This document shows, in pieces, positions 10,063 through 18,714 of a stretch of DNA of 58,874 nt. Numbering within the stretch: the first letter of the stretch is position 1; the number at the start of each line of letters is the position of its first letter. The notes below the pieces were generated by a model. The model did not search any database. It was not told the DNA's origin and saw nothing but the letters and a program-made list of their open reading frames with translations. The translations under genes were made by a program, and so were the position numbers. This DNA is from an uncultured Pseudomonadota bacterium (GTDB taxonomy: Bacteria > Pseudomonadota > Gammaproteobacteria > Xanthomonadales > Wenzhouxiangellaceae), in contig CAKZPB010000060.1 of assembly GCA_937138395.1 (NCBI GenBank), positions 1-58,874 on the forward strand, given 5' to 3'.

Positions 10063-11036
10063 GCGCTTGAGCCGCTGACGTCAGGTTGATTCATGCCCGG
10101 CCCGGGCTGGTCAAACAGCGCACGCCACAGCGCATCCAGTCCAGGTTGGCGCACCCGCCACTCCTTGACTGCAACATGCTCGAGCTTGCGCATCCGCTGG
10201 CTCGCCTGTTGGTCACTGTGAACTGCACCCAACCAATGCATCGGACCCGCTGCCGGATCTGCTTCCAGGCCCAGGTCGGTCAGTAACTGCTGAACACCCG
10301 CCTCGGGTGCCTGATCAAGCATGACGCGCCACTCAAAGCGACCGGAAAAAAAACGTTTCAGCAATTCAGCCGGTGATCCAATCGGCTCGATTGCGCCCCG
10401 CACCAGAAAACCGACCCGATCGGCAAGCCGCTCAACCTGATCAAGGTCATGACTGATCAACAGAATGGTCATGCCGTTCGACGCCATTTCAGCCAACAGA
10501 TGCTCGATCTCAAGGCGTGCTGGTAAATCTACACCAACGGTGGGTTCGTCGAGTACCAACAGGCTCGGCGCATGCACGACTCCACAGGCAATATTGGCCC
10601 TACGCTGCCAGCCACCGGACAGTTCATGAACCGGTCGTTGAGCAACGGACGTAAGCCCACAGCGTCGAATGGTCTGTTTGGCAGCCGATCGAGCCGCACT
10701 GCGGCGGCAACCCGACAATTGCGCAAATGCAATCAGATTTTCCAGCACCGAAAGATGGCGATACAGTGCGACCTGCTGAGGCACAAGCCCCATCGAACGT
10801 CGCGCAGCAGCGCTGAGTTTCGGATTTTGTCCATTGACCAGGATCCGGCCCGATGCAGGCTGTAGTCGACCACACAATAATTTGATCAGCGTGGATTTCC
10901 CGGCGCCATTTGGTCCCAATAGCCCAAAGCACTCACCGCGAATCAATTCAAGGTCAAGCTCAGCGAGTACCGTTTGACCGGGATAGTCAAAACGCACATC
11001 CTGAAGTGCCGCGACCACCGGCTCCGAAAGACTCAT
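10059..11036 (-). CDS. ABC transporter ATP-binding protein in the carotenoid operon
   Basis: A 325-residue ABC ATPase with Walker A GPNGAGKST, the Q-loop region, signature LSGGWQRR, Walker B LLVLDEPTVGVD and the switch histidine in LLISHD. It has the roughly 90-residue C-terminal extension typical of drug/lipid exporter ATPases. The signature has W instead of the usual Q or M after LSGG. I chose the ATG at 11036; a TTG at 11045, directly after the crtE stop, is equally in frame. It works with the permease downstream and appears co-transcribed with crtE upstream. Confidence 0.88.
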   Translation of the reverse strand: MSLSEPVVAALQDVRFDYPGQTVLAELDLELIRGECFGLLGPNGAGKSTLIKLLCGRLQPASGRILVNGQNPKLSAAARRSMGLVPQQVALYRHLSVLENLIAFAQLSGCRRSAARSAAKQTIRRCGLTSVAQRPVHELSGGWQRRANIACGVVHAPSLLVLDEPTVGVDLPARLEIEHLLAEMASNGMTILLISHDLDQVERLADRVGFLVRGAIEPIGSPAELLKRFFSGRFEWRVMLDQAPEAGVQQLLTDLGLEADPAAGPMHWLGAVHSDQQASQRMRKLEHVAVKEWRVRQPGLDALWRALFDQPGPGMNQPDVSGSSA

Positions 11037-11045
11037 TCTGAACAA

Positions 11046-11990
11046 TCAGACAAAGCGACTGAATAACTGCTCAGCATACAGGTGCAGCCAATTGGCCCGC
11101 GCACCCAGCCCCGCGGGCAACTTCGATCGTGCATTGTTCAATTCATCGCTCAGTTTCTGTTTGATTGCCTGTTCACCAAGCGCGTGCACAGACCCTGACT
11201 TGCTGCGATCGGCGTTGGAATCCTTACCGCTACCTTCAGCATACAGCCTGCTTTCAAGCAGGTCATCGGCCAATTGAAAGGCCTGACCCAGGTTTCGTGC
11301 GTACTGCCGCATCTGGGCCAGGGCCTGCGATTCAAGTTGAATCAGCGTGGCTGCACCCACGACTGCCAGCTCGAACAGCACGCCGGTCTTCTGGTAATTG
11401 ATGCTGCGCATCTGGGCCGCACCTACGCGATCAGTACGTTCCAGCAGATCCCTGCACTGCCCTGACACCAGCCCTCGCGCGCCGATTGCCGCAGACAATT
11501 GGTCGATCAGCGCACAGCGGGTCCCGGAAGGTAAATGCTGTTCACGCGCCAGTACCGAAAAAGCCTGGTTCATCAGCGCAACCGAGGCCAATGAAGCCGT
11601 AGCTTCACCAAACTGCAAGTGACAAGCCGGCTTGCCCCTGCGCAGCCGCGCGTCGTCCATGCAGGGCAGATCGTCAAGAATCAACGAAGCACAGTGAACC
11701 AGTTCGAGCGCACAGGCAAAATCGAGCAGCCTGTCCTGGCCATGGTCAAAATGCGCTGCTGTCAGCAGCGCCAACATGGGCCGCACCCGCTTGCCGGGCG
11801 ACAGCAGGCTGTAACGCATCGCTTCTGCCAACTCCGCGCAGCCGTCGCTCACGGGCATGGTCAAGCGGTCCAATCGTGATTGAATGGCTTCCGAGGCTTG
11901 TCGACACCAGGCGTGCATTTCGGCACTGATCTGGTCATCCACTGCGCGCTGCTGAGCGCTCAGTGACAAATCATCATGCCGAATGACCAT
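11046..11990 (-). CDS. crtE: Polyprenyl diphosphate synthase, probable geranylgeranyl diphosphate synthase
   Basis: Trans-prenyltransferase of 314 residues expected to make GGPP (or FPP) for phytoene synthesis. The first aspartate-rich motif is intact (DDLPCMDD), as are GKRVRPML and the CrtE-like GKDSNADRSKSGS segment. The second aspartate-rich motif reads DDLLE instead of the usual DDxxD. The start at 11990 has AAGGGAG seven bases upstream; the reading frame stays open 27 codons further but without a ribosome site. It heads a minus-strand run crtE-ABC-ABC-crtZ and diverges from crtI. IspA-type FPP synthase is the main alternative, less likely given the neighbours. Confidence 0.87.
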   Translation of the reverse strand: MVIRHDDLSLSAQQRAVDDQISAEMHAWCRQASEAIQSRLDRLTMPVSDGCAELAEAMRYSLLSPGKRVRPMLALLTAAHFDHGQDRLLDFACALELVHCASLILDDLPCMDDARLRRGKPACHLQFGEATASLASVALMNQAFSVLAREQHLPSGTRCALIDQLSAAIGARGLVSGQCRDLLERTDRVGAAQMRSINYQKTGVLFELAVVGAATLIQLESQALAQMRQYARNLGQAFQLADDLLESRLYAEGSGKDSNADRSKSGSVHALGEQAIKQKLSDELNNARSKLPAGLGARANWLHLYAEQLFSRFV

Positions 11991-12042
11991 AGTGAACTCC
12001 CTTATCTGACTTCTGTGCTTTACCGATGTTATTTTAAGCGCT

Positions 12043-12067
12043 TCAGCGCAGTAAAACACAGCGCTGA
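12043..12067. promoter_or_regulatory. Candidate operator upstream of crtE
   Basis: TCAGCGC and GCGCTGA form a perfect 7+7 palindrome with an 11-base spacer, 53-77 bases upstream of the crtE start and just upstream of the minus-strand TAAAAT candidate. The position suits a dimeric repressor or MerR-type activator. This is pattern-based only. Confidence 0.35.
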
Positions 12068-12313
12068 GCAAGCCTGATTCATCAGCGCTTGAGGCTCGCT
12101 AAGCACCGAGTCTGCCAGGATTCATTCAGCCACTGACAGCACCGGGATCTGTATCGGCAACAGGATCGTCGCAGACGCCGTTGACCGATCGTTTTATCAG
12201 GCCAGGATCAGACGCTGCCGGCCCGGACAAAACGGATAGAATGAACCGCGGTTGAAGTGTGGCAACCATCGTCACATTTTCTTCCGGTCTCAAAAAACAA
12301 AATACGAGTTACA

Positions 12314-12356
12314 TTCAGGCCGGTTCGGACCCATGCGGTTTCATTCTCGGCCTGAA
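12314..12356. promoter_or_regulatory. Inverted repeat in the crtI leader
   Basis: TTCAGGCCG (12314-12322) and CGGCCTGAA (12348-12356) are perfectly complementary, separated by 25 bases and ending 40 bases before the crtI ATG. It could fold in the crtI mRNA leader or be a protein binding site; nothing else in the sequence decides between these. Confidence 0.3.
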
Positions 12357-12396
12357 CAATCGTCATAAAAAGCCATTACTAAAAGAGCGAATCATC

Positions 12397-13902
12397 ATGT
12401 CTAACCAACCCAGCGCAGCCGTCATCGGCTCCGGTTTTGGCGGTCTCAGTCTGGCCATTCGACTCCAGTCCTCAGGCATCAATACCACGGTGCTTGAAAA
12501 GCGCGACAAACCCGGGGGTCGAGCCTATGTTTATGAAGACAAGGGATTCAGCTTCGATGGTGGTCCAACCGTCATCACCGACCCGTCCTCACTCGAATCG
12601 CTGTTCAAGCTCAGCGGTCGAAAAATGGAAGACTACGTCGAGTTGATGCCGATCGACCCAATGTATCGTTTGTGTTGGGAAGATGGCGATGTGTTCGACT
12701 ACACCAACGACAACGAGAAGCTCGAAGCTCAAATTCGAGCGCGCAGTCCGGAAGACCTGGAAGGCTATCGCCGATTTCTGGAGTATTCGAGCAATACCTT
12801 CGAAAAAGGCTACCTCGAATTGGGCCATGTCCCGTTCCTGAATTTCGGCAGTATGCTGAAGGTGGCACCTGATCTGATTCGACTGGGTGCCTACCGCAGC
12901 GTGTATTCGATGGTCTCGAAATTCATCAAGGATGAACATTTGCGCCAGGCGTTTTCCTTTCACCCGCTCCTGGTGGGTGGAAATCCATTCAAGACCTCTG
13001 CAATCTACTCACTGATTCATGCCCTTGAGCGCGAGTGGGGGGTCTGGTTTGCACGCGGTGGCACAGCAGCACTGGTCCGAGGACTGGTTCGCTTGTTCGA
13101 GGATCTCGGGGGCACGATACGCTTGAATGCTGAGGTATCCAGCATCCAGGAGGCCAATGGGCGAATTACCGGACTGACGACCCAGGATGGATGGAGCGGT
13201 TCTTTCGATGCCGTTGCCAGCAACGCCGACGTGATGCATACCTACCGCAAGCTACTTGGACATACTGCGCGCGGCCAGCGGAAGTCACGCACGCTGAACC
13301 GTCAGAAATGGAGCATGTCCCTGTTTGTCATTTATTTTGGCCTGAAGCGCGTGCATCCCGATCTCAAGCATCATATGGTCATCTTCGGGCCGCGCTACAA
13401 AGAACTGATTCATGACATTTTCAATGCACCAGACCTGGCCGATGACTTTTCGCTCTATCTGCACGCACCGACCCTGTCGGATCCATCGCTGGCGCCTGAA
13501 GGCTGCAGCGCGTATTACGTGCTCTCGCCAGTGCCTCACCTTGGAACCGCAGACCTGAACTGGGATGAGGTCGGGCCGAAATATACCGACCGTATTCTTG
13601 GCTATCTGGAACAACACTACTTGCCTGGGCTGAAAGACGATCTGGTCACGCTGCGCACGCTGACGCCGTTCGGTTTTCGCGATGACCTGAACGCTCATCA
13701 TGGTTCGGCGTTTTCCGTAGAGCCGGTGCTGACCCAGTCGGCCTGGTTCCGGCCGCATAATCGGGACCCGAAGCTGGACAACCTTTACCTGGTCGGAGCA
13801 GGAACGCACCCTGGGGCCGGCATACCGGGCGTAGTGGGCTCGGCCCGAGCAACCGCGAGCTTGATGCTGGACGATTTCAATTTGCCAGCCCAAGCGATTT
13901 GA
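12397..13902 (+). CDS. crtI: Phytoene desaturase
   Basis: FAD-dependent desaturase of 501 residues that converts phytoene stepwise to lycopene or neurosporene. The N-terminal dinucleotide motif GSGFGGLSLAIRL is followed by EKRDKPGGRAY and FDGGPTVIT; the C-terminal carotenoid-desaturase signature appears as LVGAGTHPGAGIPGV. The frame extends upstream by 46 codons, but the family N-terminus begins at the ATG at 12397, where AAAGAGCG gives a modest ribosome site. crtB follows after 21 bases, the common crtIB order. Confidence 0.93.
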   Translation: MSNQPSAAVIGSGFGGLSLAIRLQSSGINTTVLEKRDKPGGRAYVYEDKGFSFDGGPTVITDPSSLESLFKLSGRKMEDYVELMPIDPMYRLCWEDGDVFDYTNDNEKLEAQIRARSPEDLEGYRRFLEYSSNTFEKGYLELGHVPFLNFGSMLKVAPDLIRLGAYRSVYSMVSKFIKDEHLRQAFSFHPLLVGGNPFKTSAIYSLIHALEREWGVWFARGGTAALVRGLVRLFEDLGGTIRLNAEVSSIQEANGRITGLTTQDGWSGSFDAVASNADVMHTYRKLLGHTARGQRKSRTLNRQKWSMSLFVIYFGLKRVHPDLKHHMVIFGPRYKELIHDIFNAPDLADDFSLYLHAPTLSDPSLAPEGCSAYYVLSPVPHLGTADLNWDEVGPKYTDRILGYLEQHYLPGLKDDLVTLRTLTPFGFRDDLNAHHGSAFSVEPVLTQSAWFRPHNRDPKLDNLYLVGAGTHPGAGIPGVVGSARATASLMLDDFNLPAQAI

Positions 13903-13923
13903 ACCATCGCTGGCACTGAGGCT

Positions 13924-14856
13924 ATGGACGCGCTACAGCAGCAGGCAGAACAGGCGATTGCAGAAGGCTCGAAAAGCTTTGCTGCTGCGACGCGACTGTT
14001 CAGGCCCGATATGCGTCGGGATGTCATGCTGCTCTATTCCTGGTGCCGTCATTGTGACGACGTCACCGACGGTCAGGATAAGGGTCGGGGCCAGCACGCA
14101 GCCGCGTCCAGCGCGGTCATCAAGCAGCTCAAAACCGATTCTCTGGACGCGCATGCGGGTACACCCGGTGACTTGTTTCCTTTCCAGGCCCTGGCGTCCG
14201 TCTGTCAGCGGCATGCGTTACCGGAGGCCGTGATTCGTGATCATATTCAGGGCTTTGAACGCGACGCGAACGGCTGGCGGCCTGAAACCGAACATGACCT
14301 GCTGGAATACTGCTACTTCGTTGCCGGTGCCGTCGGCATTCTGATGGCACGAATCATGGGCGTGCGCGATCCAAATATCCTGCTCAGAGCCTGTGACCTG
14401 GGCCTTGCCTTTCAGTTGACCAACATTGCACGCGACGTGGTCGAGGATGCCAGAGCGGATCGTTGTTATATTCCAGCGGAATGGCTGCAAGGACAGGGTG
14501 TCATCGAACGCGATCTGGCTCGGGCGGACGCCAGTGCCAAAGTCTATCCGCTGGTGTGCCGGCTCGTGACATTGGCTGAACCCTACTACGCATCAGCCAA
14601 TATCGGCATTCGTGCACTGCCTGGCCGCGCCGCCTGGGCCATCGCTACTGCACGATCCGTGTACCGCGATATCGGTATCCAGTTGCTCAACAGCCACCCT
14701 GAAGTCATTCAGCAACGCAGCTATACCAGCAAGTCTCGAAAAGTCTGGAGGATGATCACCGGCGGTTCTCAGGTGCTCGGCGGACGAATACTGGAACACT
14801 CTCTCAGTCGCAACGCGGACCTTTGGACGCCACGATCAGCCTCGGAGTGGGCTTGA
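13924..14856 (+). CDS. crtB: Phytoene synthase
   Basis: Head-to-head prenyltransferase of 310 residues joining two GGPP into phytoene. Both aspartate-rich metal sites are visible: DDVTD near residue 41 and NIARDVVED near 165, plus the family segment YCYFVAGAVG. The ATG at 13924 has GAGG very close upstream, giving short spacing. It is translated after crtI on the same transcript and converges with the FAH-family gene 33 bases downstream; no terminator hairpin is seen between them. Confidence 0.93.
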   Translation: MDALQQQAEQAIAEGSKSFAAATRLFRPDMRRDVMLLYSWCRHCDDVTDGQDKGRGQHAAASSAVIKQLKTDSLDAHAGTPGDLFPFQALASVCQRHALPEAVIRDHIQGFERDANGWRPETEHDLLEYCYFVAGAVGILMARIMGVRDPNILLRACDLGLAFQLTNIARDVVEDARADRCYIPAEWLQGQGVIERDLARADASAKVYPLVCRLVTLAEPYYASANIGIRALPGRAAWAIATARSVYRDIGIQLLNSHPEVIQQRSYTSKSRKVWRMITGGSQVLGGRILEHSLSRNADLWTPRSASEWA

Positions 14857-14889
14857 AAAGATGATCGCTTTGCTGCAGAAATTCCAAAT

Positions 14890-15561
14890 CTAGACCAGGG
14901 CAAAACAAAGATCATCGAGCCCCTGGATGCTGATTCGAACTTCATCCTGGCGAACGATTTCACCCACGCCTGAAGGTGTACCGGTCAGTACAACATCGCC
15001 GGCATGCAACGTGACCTGATCGGAAAGGCGCGACAACAGCGCAGGCACATCCCAGATCATTTCGCCCAGCCTGGCTTGCTGACAAAGCTCGCCGTTGACG
15101 GTCAGTTCAATCGTAGTGTCAGGATCTGGCTGCCAGTCGGATACGGACGTAATCCGTCCAACGGGTGCCGATTGATCGAAGCCTTTGCTCATTTCCCATG
15201 GGTGTCCGGCCTGCTTGGCCTTGGACTGCAGATCGCGCCTTGTCAAATCACATGCAGCCGCCCAGCCAGCGATACAACCCTGCGCTTGTTCCCGGCCAAG
15301 ATAACGACCGCCAGCACCCAGAAAAACCGCGAGTTCCGCCTCGTAATGGAGCAGCTCGGTTTGCGCAGGATACTCGATGCGCTCGGATTGAACCATGCAT
15401 GCGGCCGGCTTGGAAAAAAACAGTGGGGACTCCGTTTCCGGGTTCGAGCCCATCTCCCTGGCATGTGCCGCATAATTTCGACCAATACACCAGATATGCC
15501 GGAGTTCAATTGACTTGCCGTCACGGGTTTTGAGTGACCGGGGGGACCAGTTGAAATCCAT
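14890..15561 (-). CDS. Fumarylacetoacetate hydrolase family protein
   Basis: A 223-residue single-domain FAH-family enzyme, resembling the acylpyruvase/oxaloacetate decarboxylase group (YcgM-like). Seen: CIGRNYAAHA near the N-terminus, the metal-binding E-x-E in HYEAELAVFL, D in CDLTRRDLQ, WEMSKGFD, and the C-terminal DVVLTGTPSGVG. Members act on short beta-keto acids in the cytoplasm; the exact substrate cannot be told. It lies 22 bases downstream of trpS on the same strand and could share its transcript. Confidence 0.88.
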   Translation of the reverse strand: MDFNWSPRSLKTRDGKSIELRHIWCIGRNYAAHAREMGSNPETESPLFFSKPAACMVQSERIEYPAQTELLHYEAELAVFLGAGGRYLGREQAQGCIAGWAAACDLTRRDLQSKAKQAGHPWEMSKGFDQSAPVGRITSVSDWQPDPDTTIELTVNGELCQQARLGEMIWDVPALLSRLSDQVTLHAGDVVLTGTPSGVGEIVRQDEVRISIQGLDDLCFALV

Positions 15562-15583
15562 AGCAAACGTCTCGGCGAATGGT

Positions 15584-16606
15584 TCAATCGCTCAGTGGTC
15601 GAATACCAACGGCATTGCGTAGCGCTGCGATGAATCGTGCAGCATCAGCGCGTGCCCGTTCGGCGCCATTTTGAAGAATGGTTTCCAACTGCTGTGGATT
15701 GCTGATCAACTCCTGGTATCGATCGCGTGGTTCAAGTAATTCTGCATTGATCAGCTCAAACAACTGTTGCTTGACTTCACCCCAGCTGATGCCATCGGCA
15801 AAGGCCTGTCGCATTTCCGAGCGCTGTGATTCGGTTGCAAAGGCAGCGTAAATGGCATAGACCGAAGCCTGATCAGGATCCTTCGGTTCGCCGGGCTCCT
15901 GTGAGTTGGTCTTGATTCGCATGATGGCTTTGCGCAGTTTCTTCTCCGGTAACCACAACGGGATCGTATTATCGTAACTCTTCGACATCTTGCGACCATC
16001 CGTGCCCGGGAGCGTGGCCACGTGATCGTCGATTTGGGCTTCGGGCAGTACAAACAGCTCGCCGTAGCGATGATTGAAACGACCCGCAATGTCACGTGCC
16101 ATTTCCAGATGCTGTATCTGGTCTCTACCCACCGGCACCTGATGCGCATTGAACATCAGAATATCGGCTGCCATCAGCACCGGATAGCTGAATAAGCCCA
16201 TTGAAATACCAAGATCTTCATCCTCACCGGCGGACTCATTGTCTGCGACCTGCGCTTTGTAGGCGTGGGCCCGATTCATCAGGCCTTTTGCTGTCACGCA
16301 GGTCAACAGCCAGGTCAGCTCTGGAATTTGAGGAACGTCGGACTGCCGATAGAACCAACAGCGTTCAGCATCCAGCCCAAGGGCGATCCAGGTCGCGGCG
16401 ATCTCAAGCGTGGACTGCTGCACGCGTTCGGGCTCAAAGCACTTGACCAGTGCATGATAATCCGCCAGGAAATAAAACGATTCAACTTCTTCACTGGTGC
16501 TGGCCTGGATGGCCGGCTTGATCGCACCGACATAGTTCCCGAGGTGAGGCGTTCCGGTTGTCGTAATGCCGGTCAGAACGCGACGTTTTATTGGAGTAGT
16601 GGTCAT
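15584..16606 (-). CDS. trpS: Tryptophan--tRNA ligase
   Basis: Class I aminoacyl-tRNA synthetase of 340 residues charging tRNA-Trp. The HIGH-like motif appears as [12 protein letters not shown] near residues 17-28 and the KMSKS motif as [10 protein letters not shown], with the family segment [12 protein letters not shown] between. Length is within the range for bacterial TrpS (about 325-345). It starts with several threonine codons before RRVLTGI, normal for the family. It sits between a thioesterase and an FAH-family gene with no functional link apparent. Confidence 0.95.
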   Translation of the reverse strand: MTTTPIKRRVLTGITTTGTPHLGNYVGAIKPAIQASTSEEVESFYFLADYHALVKCFEPERVQQSTLEIAATWIALGLDAERCWFYRQSDVPQIPELTWLLTCVTAKGLMNRAHAYKAQVADNESAGEDEDLGISMGLFSYPVLMAADILMFNAHQVPVGRDQIQHLEMARDIAGRFNHRYGELFVLPEAQIDDHVATLPGTDGRKMSKSYDNTIPLWLPEKKLRKAIMRIKTNSQEPGEPKDPDQASVYAIYAAFATESQRSEMRQAFADGISWGEVKQQLFELINAELLEPRDRYQELISNPQQLETILQNGAERARADAARFIAALRNAVGIRPLSD

Positions 16607-16648
16607 GGGTAATGTTGTTCGTATCAGACAGGCGTATTCAAGGGCAGC

Positions 16649-17050
16649 TCATCGCGTACTGGTAGCGCTTTCGATCTTGACCGGACGCATAGTTTCATCA
16701 ACGGCAACCATGACAAGCGTGCCTGTGATGGCTTGCTGTTGTTCACCCGACCGCGGATCCTCAACGTAAATCTTGACTTCAACGGTCACGCTGGTCGTAC
16801 CCACCCGTGTCACGTGGCCGACTATTTCGACGATACTGCCCGTTTCGATCGGAACCTGGAAATCGACCCGATCCATCGAAACGGTCACGACCTGACGGCG
16901 GGTAAACCGGGTCGCGGTCAGGAATGCCACTTCATCCATCCAGTGCAAGGCATTGCCGCCATACAACGTGCCTAGCGGATTGGCGTCATGGGGAAACACC
17001 AGCTTGGTGATGCGCGTCTCGGCGGCCTGGATCTGCTGTTGAATGGTCAT
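16649..17050 (-). CDS. Acyl-CoA thioesterase, YciA/BACH-like
   Basis: A 133-residue hotdog-fold thioesterase. It shows the conserved FPHDANPLGTLYGGNALHWMD region (the catalytic aspartate lies in WMDEVA) and VDFQVPIETGSIVE, features of the YciA/cytosolic acyl-CoA hydrolase group. It releases CoA from acyl-CoAs in the cytoplasm. Length is typical. It precedes trpS on the minus strand with a 42-base gap. Its upstream region is a 478-bp gap with an inverted repeat. Confidence 0.88.
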   Translation of the reverse strand: MTIQQQIQAAETRITKLVFPHDANPLGTLYGGNALHWMDEVAFLTATRFTRRQVVTVSMDRVDFQVPIETGSIVEIVGHVTRVGTTSVTVEVKIYVEDPRSGEQQQAITGTLVMVAVDETMRPVKIESATSTR

Positions 17051-17528
17051 CAGGAACTCGTTGCTGGCTCAGCCGCTGAGAGGCCAACGGTTGATGCTGA
17101 ATAGAAAGCCAATGTTATCACTCTGATCCACGCACTGTTCGCGAATGAAACGGCCCCAAGCCCTGGGACCTGGAAAACAGCTGAACCATTCGCTACGGAG
17201 CGCGGTTCAGTCGGAAAAGCCGCAGGGCGTGCGACGCGATCCGAGTGACCGTCGCTGTAGCTCCGATCGCAGCGTGCGAGATGCGGCTTCTCCGGTCGCT
17301 TCACATCACACTTCTCATCACACTTGTCATAACTATCGCCATGTGGGTCCGGCCTCAATGAGCTCTCCGCCTCGATTGTGATGCAAAGCGGACGCGCTGA
17401 TTTGGAATGACCGATTGTTATACCTATCGGTGATCGCTCAGGCCGGGCCGGAGCCGCCCAGAGGGGCGCCCCGCGCCCGCACAGAGTTATTCATAGCTTC
17501 CCTGGGTGATGACTGGACAGATCGTGCT
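17051..17528. other. Gene-free gap with a long inverted repeat
   Basis: No gene is supported in these 478 bases. The frames open here have composition unlike a protein, including a run of short CACATCACA-type repeats near 17300. Two 13-base arms at 17212-17224 and 17282-17294 are complementary except one position, with an inner GCGATC/GATCGC pair (17236-17241 and 17265-17270), so a branched RNA or DNA fold is possible upstream of the thioesterase gene. Confidence 0.5.
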
Positions 17529-18071
17529 TCAGGCAAACGAGGCTTCGGATTCAACCACCAGCGCAACAGCATGGATGACCGATGCAATCTTGACCGCAGA
17601 CTGGATCGCCTGGGTTGTCATGCCGGCCTTGATCAACACTTTTTCATGACTGTCAATGCACAGACCACAGCCGTTGATGGCCGACACCGCGAGGCTCAAG
17701 AGCTCGAAATCGGCTTTGTCAATACCGGGATTTCCGATCACGTTCATCCGCAAGCCGGCAGGCATCTTGCCGTAATCCTCGTTACTGGCAAGGTGAATGA
17801 AGCGGTAGTACACGTTATTCATCCCCATGATGGCAGCAGCCGCCTTCGATGCCTCGATGTGCGCGGCGTCCAAAATGCCCTCGGCTTGTTCATGCACGGC
17901 GCTGATGATATCCGGATTTCGGCTGGCAATCGCACTGGCCAGGGCGACACAGTGGATTTGAGCGGCGCTGAGCGCATCGTTTCGATCAGGATCCAGCACG
18001 GTACCCAGATTGATTTTCAGATCACGCGCGTAGTCTGGAAGTTGTTGTTTCAGTGTCTCAAGTGATGACAT
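17529..18071 (-). CDS. ahpD: Alkylhydroperoxidase AhpD family protein
   Basis: A 180-residue carboxymuconolactone decarboxylase-fold protein with the AhpD redox motif C-x2-C in NGCGLCIDSHEK near residue 137, the cysteines plus histidine that relay electrons to AhpC or act directly on peroxides. The length matches AhpD (about 175-180). It lies downstream of ahpC on the same strand, separated by a terminator hairpin, so its expression may depend on read-through or its own promoter. This replaces AhpF, which is not present here. Confidence 0.9.
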   Translation of the reverse strand: MSSLETLKQQLPDYARDLKINLGTVLDPDRNDALSAAQIHCVALASAIASRNPDIISAVHEQAEGILDAAHIEASKAAAAIMGMNNVYYRFIHLASNEDYGKMPAGLRMNVIGNPGIDKADFELLSLAVSAINGCGLCIDSHEKVLIKAGMTTQAIQSAVKIASVIHAVALVVESEASFA

Positions 18072-18106
18072 CGTTACTCCTTATCCGCCTAATAGCGGTT
18101 CATAGC

Positions 18107-18145
18107 AAAAAGAAAAACAAAACGGGCCGCCTCCCGGCGGCCCGT
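18107..18145 (-). terminator. Terminator between ahpC and ahpD
   Basis: A perfect 10-bp stem (18122-18131 with 18136-18145, loop four bases) is followed on the minus strand by a T-rich tract (complement of 18107-18121). It lies 30 bases beyond the ahpC stop, so ahpC is probably made in excess over ahpD through partial termination. Confidence 0.85.
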
Positions 18146-18174
18146 CGACAAGGCTTGTTGCCTTGCAATTCAGA

Positions 18175-18714
18175 TCAAGCTGCGGCCAGCACGTCGTCGC
18201 CCGGCTGCCAGTTGCAGGGACACAGTTCATCGGTCTGCAGTGCATCGAGGATGCGCAGCACTTCTTTCGGGTTACGGCCAACATTCATGTCGGTAACCGA
18301 TACATGACGAATGATGCCCTGGGGGTCGACCAGGAACGTTGCGCGATTGGCGACGCCTTCGTCTTCGTTCAAGATGCCCAGCTGACCGGACAGTTCGCGT
18401 TTGATATCAGCGAGCAGTGGAATCGGCAGGTCGCGCAGGTCATCATGGCTATTTCTCCAGGCCATGTGAACAAATTCGCTGTCGGTGCTGGCGCCAAGCA
18501 CTTGGCAATCACGGTCGGCAAACTCGCCTGCCAAATCGCCGAATGCCTTGATTTCAGTCGGACATACAAACGTAAAATCCTTCGGGTAGAAAAATACCAG
18601 CAGCCACTTGCCAGCATAGGTGTTCGAATCTACGTCGATAAAGGCGCTGTCGACGTCATTGCTGACCGTTGCCTGCATGTTGAATTCAGGAAATTTATTG
18701 CCAATCGTGAGCAT
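18175..18714 (-). CDS. ahpC: Peroxiredoxin, alkyl hydroperoxide reductase subunit C
   Basis: Typical 2-Cys peroxiredoxin of 179 residues that reduces H2O2 and organic peroxides. Peroxidatic C51 sits in FTFVCPTE and resolving C165 in ELCPCNW, with an extra C167 making a C-P-C pair. GASTDSEFVHMAW and TFLVDPQGIIRH are standard family segments. The frame opens 27 codons earlier but the ATG at 18714 has AGAGGA eight bases upstream and matches the family N-terminus. The CPC form and the AhpD neighbour match the thioredoxin/AhpD-dependent group rather than AhpF-dependent enzymes. Confidence 0.94.
   Translation of the reverse strand: MLTIGNKFPEFNMQATVSNDVDSAFIDVDSNTYAGKWLLVFFYPKDFTFVCPTEIKAFGDLAGEFADRDCQVLGASTDSEFVHMAWRNSHDDLRDLPIPLLADIKRELSGQLGILNEDEGVANRATFLVDPQGIIRHVSVTDMNVGRNPKEVLRILDALQTDELCPCNWQPGDDVLAAA

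Larger units (their letters stand above)
11991..12396. promoter_or_regulatory. Divergent crtE/crtI control region
   Basis: This 406-bp gap separates the two divergent carotenoid transcription units. It contains a perfect interrupted palindrome near crtE (12043-12067) and a perfect 9-bp inverted repeat near crtI (12314-12322 with 12348-12356). ATTTTA at 12031-12036 gives a TAAAAT minus-strand -10 candidate for crtE, without a convincing -35. I see no reliable crtI promoter and no regulator gene (CarH/LitR-like or other) within the window. Confidence 0.5.

Noticed and set aside
12259-12396. 46-codon upstream extension of crtI
   Set aside because: Lies in the divergent control region, contains an inverted repeat and no ribosome site; the FAD-binding N-terminus starts at 12397.
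17050-17358. 102-codon open frame on the minus strand before the thioesterase gene
   Set aside because: Composition driven by short repeats (CDEKCDVK-type) and an inverted repeat; not protein-like.
17415-18065. 216-codon plus-strand frame opposite ahpD
   Set aside because: Shadow of ahpD, which is a clear family member with its redox motif.
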